Assembly (NCBI RefSeq): GCF_963675165.1
Contig: NC_087381.1
Location: forward strand, 5,271,378-5,335,377
Direction of reading: 5' to 3'
DNA from: Halichondria panicea
Lineage: Eukaryota > Porifera > Demospongiae > Suberitida > Halichondriidae
DNA: 64,000 bases
Shown: positions 58,379-64,000 of the stretch, one piece after another
Layout: each line of letters begins with the position of its first letter
Position numbering within the stretch: the stretch's first letter is position 1
Made by a program: the position numbers and the translations under genes
The notes under the pieces: generated by a model
Told to the model about the DNA's origin: nothing
Database searches by the model: none
The model's input: the letters and a program-made list of their open reading frames with translations, nothing else

Positions 58379-59272
58379 CTAAGATTTACAACTTTATGGT
58401 TGACCACAGATAACCATAATTATAAGGAACGCTCAACGCAAAACGCTTTTTTGTGGATATTGCAAGATCTGCAAAACCCTGTAAAAGCATTCTGTCTAAC
58501 CTACGTCACAACCACATGCTGTTGTATAAACTGTAAAATCTTAAACCACTAATTTTATTCATTGCTTTTCCTTATCAGCATTGTTATTGTTATTGTTGTA
58601 TCTCAAGTTACATGCAATAGTGAGTTTGCCTCCTGTGTACAGACTATTGGTGTTGCGTACTCTTCCTCTTGGTCTTACCTGTGTTATGACTCTTTCTGCA
58701 TGTAGCTAGAATTCTTTGCTTTTGGCTCATGTACTTTTTCACTCGGCATTTGTCATGAATCACAGCAAATACTTTTCTTATTTCGCCCCATAATAGTTAT
58801 AAGTTTCATCGCAATGCATAGTATTACTTTGTTCATGGTATGACTGATGTTATGTACCTAATCTATACGCACTTAATTATTCTTATACTTGGTTATAATT
58901 CTACTGGCTTTTATGTGACATTTTTTTCTACTTCACGCATGCAGGTGATGCTGAGAAGTCAAAGGCAGTATCTTGCAATTGCAGTGAACTGAGTGCAGAC
59001 ACTTGCTATGTTTAACTATGAAACCTTTCACTTTTGTATAGTATATCCTTATCGTTTGTTTAGATACAATTTTAATACTGAATTGATGTATTGTTGTTTT
59101 TAATGTTTGAAATTAATTTAGCACAATACAATCAGCACAGATGTTCAGCACATTAGAATTTAGCACATGTGCCAGTTTAGCACATTAGGTTGTTTAGCAC
59201 ATGTGCAAACGTGCTAAAACTGGAGACATTCGTAGTTTTCTGTGCTAAATCAGCACGTCTTTTTTCTCTGTG

Positions 59273-59425
59273 TAGTGAGTGTATAGAACTCATACCGGTA
59301 GTTTTAGCTGAAAAAGTCTGCACATCACGATTCACAGCTCAAAAGTATGGATACTCGAATGGCAGATAATTGTACAGGAAATAACTATCCAATGTGGAAG
59401 GTGCCGTGTAGGATGGTACTAGGCC
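59273..59425 (+). pseudogene. Displaced 3' flank of CARD unit 4
   Basis: TAGTGAGTGTATAGAACTCA through CTATCCAATGTGGAAGGTGC equals 53345-53480 of unit 3. After 59425 the similarity ends. 59430-59523 is open and charged (RNQNRDLVRKKLEEQFYRK) but has no supported exon borders; 59530-60030 holds nothing recognised. Confidence 0.8.
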
Positions 59426-60049
59426 TATGGGCCTTCGTAATCAGAACCGAGACCTTGTACGGAAGAAGCTAGAAGAGCAATTTTACAGAAAACCACGGAA
59501 GTTATTTGCATTAAAGCAATCATGTAAAGACAATGACTAAACTGTTCAAGGAAGTAAAAATACATTCGTTACAGTAACATAAATGAAACGCATCATTCTT
59601 TTGAAATTTCATGTATAAATTTCTGTAATTTTAACACTAAAATACGATGATGCATCACATTATAACATAATTAGCTATTATGTGTTTTTGATGTGTAGTG
59701 CCGGTAATTGGTGATCCGGTAGCCGAGGAGGACAGATATGTAAAGCTAGTTGCTGGCCAGTCTACCTGAGTCATATACAATGTGCTTGTGAATGCACTGC
59801 ATGGAGGCACAATTTGACATAATTATAGTGGGAAAACGAAAAGAAGATGATGGGGCATTCATGCAACGTCGAAAGGAAGCTAGATAATTAATGGACTCTG
59901 GCGCAACCTGCATGAACTGAAACAACTCAACGTGTTTTTTAACGAAATTTTGAATGAAGATATTTTAATTCATGTGTCAGCGTGAAATTTTTTGGCCCAA
60001 GGAAACGAAGCGCTAGTTTGTAAACTCGCGGTTATGGGCTAAAACAGTC

Positions 60050-60400
60050 TCCTCGTTGTTGGAACACCATACCCTTGATATTCACATGAATAAACTTCAA
60101 ACAGAAAGTGATATATTATCGAAAAACTGCAGAAAATGTGCTCTACGTTGGTGTTATGTAGACGACATCATTCTACTGATCAACAACTCCAAGAGATCAA
60201 GCGATCATCTCTCAAAAGAGATCGGTACTTTCTCGGAATGAATGTCGTCCAAAACACAGTTCATATAATTATATGGATTGGGCAGCCGGCTTATACAGGA
60301 AATCTTTTCAACACGTTTGATTGTAATCCAACAAGTAACAACAAGTTAATTTATTTGCACTCTAAGCTTCAACCCCCCCTGCAGCACATTAATTTGAGCA
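60050..60400 (+). pseudogene. Copia-type retrotransposon reverse transcriptase fragment
   Basis: A catalytic YVDD box (around 60158) in one frame and LGMNVVQNT plus IWIGQPAYTGNL in the next frame are recognisable parts of a Ty1/copia-class pol. A frameshift separates them and both flanks are lost. No LTRs were seen. Confidence 0.6.
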
Positions 60401-60430
60401 CATCTTCAAAGACATCTGTACATCATTATA

Positions 60431-60477
60431 TAGCCTCGACTCAAGTCCGCTTCTAAAGCGGCCTTGAATCGAGGCTA
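60431..60477. mobile_element. TAGCCTCG foldback element, minimal form with perfect 9-bp target duplication
   Basis: TAGCCTCGACTCAAG...CTTGAATCGAGGCTA; ATCATTATA on both sides (60422-60430, 60478-60486). Confidence 0.88.
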
Positions 60478-60760
60478 ATCATTATATAGTCGTAACACAT
60501 TAATATAACGCTATAACGTAGGAGTATAGTAATTATAGTCTAATGAAAGTATCGCTCTGAGTGTCCTGTACAGTTTGATACTAATCAGTTCACGAGTCCG
60601 AGCCATGCAGTGACCACACCTCCTGTATAATATGGAGACAATCAATCAATCAACATACATTGCAGCAGTCTATAAAAACAGCTAGGTATCCATCAATTTG
60701 AAAGTGTCTGTGCATGCATGCATGTGGTATTACAGATATAATTATACCGGCTCCAGTGGA

Positions 60761-61413
60761 CTAGTGCTGACAGATTAGATCAGCTATCTTGTCTTTTCTC
60801 AATCTTAGTAACAACTCCAGTAGAGCTCCGTAAGTTGCTGCAAAAGGATTGTGTTGATTCCAGATATTAAAACATTCAGTCATGGCTGCTTGAGTTCCTC
60901 TCTTATGGAACAACTCATTCACATCAGTTTGGTCAGCAGGAGCTAGTCCCATGGCATGCGAATATATAATCACACCATCGAAATGTTTGGCCAGGTTAGG
61001 AAATTCTGACCTCACTATTTCACTGTTGAGTTGCTCATCAGTTAGATTGTATTGCATTTTTAGTTCTTGGAGAGTGACTTGATTAGCGGGTGGTCCTATT
61101 CATGTAGTGGTGCATGTGAACAATTATACGGTAGCTAATATATAGTTATCTGATTCAAAGTGAATTTAGTATTCTAGTATGGATTTGACCTGCAGCCGGT
61201 GATACTGTAGTTTCTATTCTCTGGACTGGACTTGCTGAGTATTGGAGCCTTTCTGATGGCAGGGACCCCTCATCTATAATAATATTATAGGAGGATCAGT
61301 GAACAACGGCGTTATATACAGTGTGTTAAAACCTGATGATGGCCTCTTCACAATGAATTCAGTATCATAGCGTGTTGACTGTTTGCTCCCTCCAGTAGAG
61401 AATCCACATGAAG
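60761..61413 (-). CDS. Death-domain protein, 3' exons (5' part not found)
   Basis: Three minus-strand exons with GT-AG borders and all junctions in phase 1: 61413-61333, 61273-61190, 61095-60761, coding about 166 residues to the stop. A 15-base candidate exon (KLED) may lie near 61490. The first two exons are Ser/Thr-rich linker (GGSKQSTRYDTEF, LQYSASPVQRIETT). The last holds a Death-type fold: LAKHFDGVII, then TQAAMTECFNIWNQHN, ATYGALLELLLRLRKDKIAD. The W-x-x-x-x...A-x-Y-x-x-L-L-x-x-L pattern of helices 4-5 is the basis of the call. Such domains assemble adaptor complexes in cell death and innate signalling. The N-terminus lies upstream, beyond element-filled sequence. Confidence 0.7.
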
Positions 61414-61617
61414 CTGAGAAAAACGTAGATTGTACGTATAAGTATAATTATGATGATAAAACCTAACAAATAATATAGATACCGTCTTCCAGCTTAACTG
61501 AAATGGATTGTGTATTCACAGAGTACGTACTTTAACCTCACTCATGCAGGCATGAAACATCAATTAATTATACCTACCATGCAGCTCTTGAAGTACAATG
61601 AATACATGAATACACGT

Positions 61618-61858
61618 TGTTGCTCTGAGATCAAAGGAATAGTAGTGCCAGTATAATTATGCATGGCATGCCTTATAGAGGGTAATTTTGCGTGGGGAAA
61701 AAATTTATTCAACTCGAAAACGGTAATTTTCGTGAGTAGAAATTTCGTTTGATTTTTCATTGCATGCGTTCCGGTAGGCCACACCTACGTTTTCATGGAG
61801 GTCAGCTTACATGCCCACGAACATTATTTTACCCCACAAAAATTACTCGCTATACGGT
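61618..61858. mobile_element. Small inverted-repeat element, GGGTAATTTT ends
   Basis: Left TATAGAGGGTAATTTTGCG, right CAAAAATTACTCGCTATACGG. Related to the start of the window and to 12744-12951. Confidence 0.55.
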
Positions 61859-61984
61859 AATGGAATAATTATATAATTATTGTGGGAAAAGAGCACTCGT
61901 AGCCAATTGCTCTAACCAGAGATAAAGGGATTGGCAACGATCGAAAAAATGTGACTATCCGTGATGCGCTACGTCATCGACTTT

Positions 61985-62345
61985 TTTTCATCTTTTGTAG
62001 CCTCCATTTATAGCTAAAAGTAAAAAAAACATGCTTAAGGAATCAAAATCAAGAATTTATGCAGCCTAGTTGATGATCAACAGAGACACAACAAAACAAA
62101 ATATGTAGGTAAAACATCATAGGCTTACAGCAGTGCTTCTTAAAAGGGGCACAAACTGATATAACACTTTCTCGTCTTTTACAGCCTCCATTTTAGCATT
62201 TTTGGTTATAAATGTAAAAACATACAAAAGAGATTTAACCAAGGGAATGTATGCAGGCCAGTTCGTCAACATAGACACAAATAAGCAGGATCTGTAGGCA
62301 AAACATCATTTGGCTACGGCAGTGCTTCTTAAAAGGGAGCACAGA
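61985..62345. repeat. Two-copy tandem repeat, ~175-bp unit
   Basis: TTTACAGCCTCCATTT, ATGTAGGTAAAACATCAT and CAGTGCTTCTTAAAAGGG each occur twice in the same order. The rest of 61860-62860 shows no gene. Confidence 0.65.
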
Positions 62346-62859
62346 CCAATAATAACTAGTTTTCAAGCTCTAGAGCACCACAGTTAATTCTTCCACGCTT
62401 GGACTTCACTTTAAATAAAGCACAGGACACGTGTAGCCTTACTATATACGCAATTCTAAAGTCTCATGAGACTAATAACTAACTAAAAGTAATATTACTT
62501 CGTTTCGTGGGCGTTGTGCCGGGAAATAATGCGCATCAAGGATGGTTGAGAGGAAATCAATATGAAATCAATGTGAAATGATCACGTGAGTTACTCCCAT
62601 TGCCAATCCCTCTATTACTCTATCTCTGCTCTAACGACCCTGAACTCTAGAACATTCTAGTACGTGTGTAGGCGTAGGTATTATATAATCTGGTTTTTGT
62701 GCCATGTGCTGTAGTGTCTCCATTTATTCCGTTTTGTCAAACTGAGCTGTTCTATTGTCTATCAAGTTTGTTTCTAATCGCTATTACTTTGTATAACTGA
62801 CTGGCTGCGCCAACAATTATGGCTGCGCCAACAATTATGGCATACCTTATTGTTACTTT

Positions 62860-63173
62860 TATAAACGGGTACTAATTTTAGCGAATTTGTAATAACGCTA
62901 AATTAAGTACGTGCTAATAATAAAACGCAATTAAAAAATTATGAATCTCATTAAAAAAAGTTTTTTCGAGTTTTTTTTCATGTACTTTTGAGGCTAGACT
63001 ATAAGCCCTTTTTTCATCTGTATCTGACTCCAAACTTTCCATTCAACCTTAAAACTCATACTTATCATCTTTTGAGATACTGTTGTGGTAATGAATTTGC
63101 TACAAATCCGCCAAAATTAGTACCCTAAAAACAGAGAAAAATCTGAAAACGCTAAAATTACTACCCGTCTATA
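62860..63173. mobile_element. Inverted-repeat element, ACGGGTA family, complete copy
   Basis: Left TATAAACGGGTACTAATTTT, right AATTACTACCCGTCTATA (complementary). The internal CTGACTCCAAACTTTCCATT is shared with the two copies in the sushi gene. Confidence 0.7.
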
Positions 63174-63235
63174 ATAGTAACATTAAGGTATTGCACTGGG
63201 GGAAAATGACCTTTTGATACCTGAGGCCATGCATC

Positions 63236-63950
63236 CTCCCTCCACCCACAATACTGCAAATCATCGCTTTTATAGAATGACACATTTGTGGTTCCTGCTG
63301 TGGTAAATGCACTAGTCTGAGACAGCATTAGCCTCGTTTCCAGGCCGATCCGTCTCCAATTGAACGCTAGGTTGACTCTTAGGTCTGGTATTGATTGTAT
63401 CTGGGCGTGGTTGGAATTCGCTCAAATAAGCGAATTCCTAAGCTAAACACTAAAGGTGTTTATATTTATTATTTAGCAAGCTAGCTAGCTACCTGTGACT
63501 CGACTATATATGGAAACTTCAGTTCTGGATTTCGATGGACAAGGGGAGCGAGCGCTGGTCCTACCAAGCAACCACACAAATACATCCCTTCCCTCAGACA
63601 GGAGCTTGAGGGCCTGCATGGGCCTGTTCCTTCAATTAAGAGAGTAAGGCCTTCTTGCTTTGTACAAGACAGGGCATAAGCTATTGCTCCATCGAAATTC
63701 AGAACTGAAGTCTCCATAGTCGAGTCATAGTACAGGTAGCTAGTGTTTAATTAATTGCTTAGGAATTCGCCTGGGAACAACGCTAAGACAGCATATGGTT
63801 ATTCAATGCATGCAGTTACTGAGTCACAAAAAACAGAACAAAACTACCAATTTTCCATCTATATGCAGCAAGTGGTTTCTATATTAGCAACAAATTATAG
63901 TTATTACATGGAAATTCTTGCCATGTAGTGTCAGTTTTTGAAGTATGGCC
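63236..63950. repeat. Duplicate of the 355-620 block, interrupted by a TAGCCTCG element
   Basis: Same block order as 355-620; the element at 63329-63785 splits GACAGCAT from GCATATGG. Confidence 0.55.
63329..63785. mobile_element. TAGCCTCG element, 457-bp copy with perfect 9-bp target duplication
   Basis: Ends TAGCCTCGTTTCCAGGC and GCCTGGGAACAACGCTA; AGACAGCAT on both sides (63320-63328, 63786-63794). A second inverted pair inside (ACTTCAGTTCTGGATTTCGA and complement) suggests a nested foldback. The minus frame at 63481-63717 has no recognised domain. Confidence 0.88.
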
Positions 63951-64000
63951 CGTGAGACTAGAGTACGGTATGTGTACCTGAAGAACTGTCAAATTTGTTC

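Larger units (their letters stand above)
53871..59272. mobile_element. Composite insertion/rearrangement with GTGCTAA-rich ends
   Basis: It interrupts unit 4 and replaces about 0.9 kb of it. Both ends are rich in GTGCTAAA and TTTAGCAC motifs (53871-53950 and 59118-59255), as transposase-binding subterminal repeats often are. Inside are a minisatellite, a long hairpin, an inverted copy of the CCTCGG repeat, a MITE and a helix-turn-helix fragment. No complete transposase is visible, so the mechanism is inferred. 55400-56140, 56535-58080 and 58490-59110 contain no supported gene. Confidence 0.5.

Noticed and set aside
1..64000. A CRISPR array, tRNA or rRNA gene
   Set aside because: No regularly spaced direct repeats with unique spacers, and I recognised no tRNA cloverleaf or rRNA block. 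The genome is eukaryotic.

Overview
This is eukaryotic, animal-like DNA. Genes are split by GT-AG introns, intergenic sequence is AT-rich with many GCATGC runs, and the window is crowded with small inverted-repeat transposons. Domain content (ubiquitin-like repeats, a CARD, a Death domain, sushi domains, an HSPA12-type Hsp70, a Mieap-like protein) together with short introns suggests an early-branching metazoan. A demosponge such as an Amphimedon relative is my best guess; this is inferred from style and not proven. There is one assembly gap (32001-32200).

Layout. 1-5.6 kb: a decaying minus-strand sushi/transmembrane gene, invaded by small inverted-repeat elements and by fragments of a Ty3-type LTR retrotransposon. 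5.6-12.04 kb: an HSPA12-like Hsp70 gene on the minus strand (three exons, 637 aa) followed by two decayed copies of its last exon; an element with ~100-bp inverted ends sits in the outer copy. 12-23 kb: no convincing gene, but a dense patchwork of non-autonomous DNA transposons, several nested. 23.5-30.2 kb: coiled-coil exons, then a six-exon gene (289 aa) resembling the C-terminal domain of mitochondria-eating protein (Mieap/SPATA18). 30.4-42 kb: non-LTR retrotransposon pieces (the largest ORF is 717 aa), pogo-like elements, and a pair of inverted CCAGTGCTA-type satellite arrays, one of which runs into the gap. 42.5-46.2 kb: a second patch of inverted-repeat elements, including two related copies that differ by an internal inversion. 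46.4-49.05 kb: the best gene of the window, encoding six ubiquitin-like domains, a ZU5-like region and a CARD (787 aa). 48.7-53.9 kb: its CARD exon and 3' flank repeated in tandem as non-functional copies, two interrupted by the same solo LTR. 53.9-59.3 kb: a composite insertion/rearrangement with a minisatellite, hairpins and a transposase-like helix-turn-helix fragment. 60.0-61.4 kb: a copia-type fragment and the 3' exons of a Death-domain gene. 61.6-64 kb: more elements, and a block related to the first 0.6 kb of the window.

How it fits together. Four gene types (HSPA12-like chaperone, Mieap-like, UBL-ZU5-CARD, Death domain) belong to families used in stress, mitochondrial quality control, cell death and innate signalling, and two of them have recently duplicated exons. 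That they act together is inference. The clearest new observations are the 6xUBL-ZU5-CARD architecture, and a family of foldback elements with TAGYCTCG ends whose copies are bounded by exact or near-exact 9-bp direct repeats, read here directly at about ten sites.
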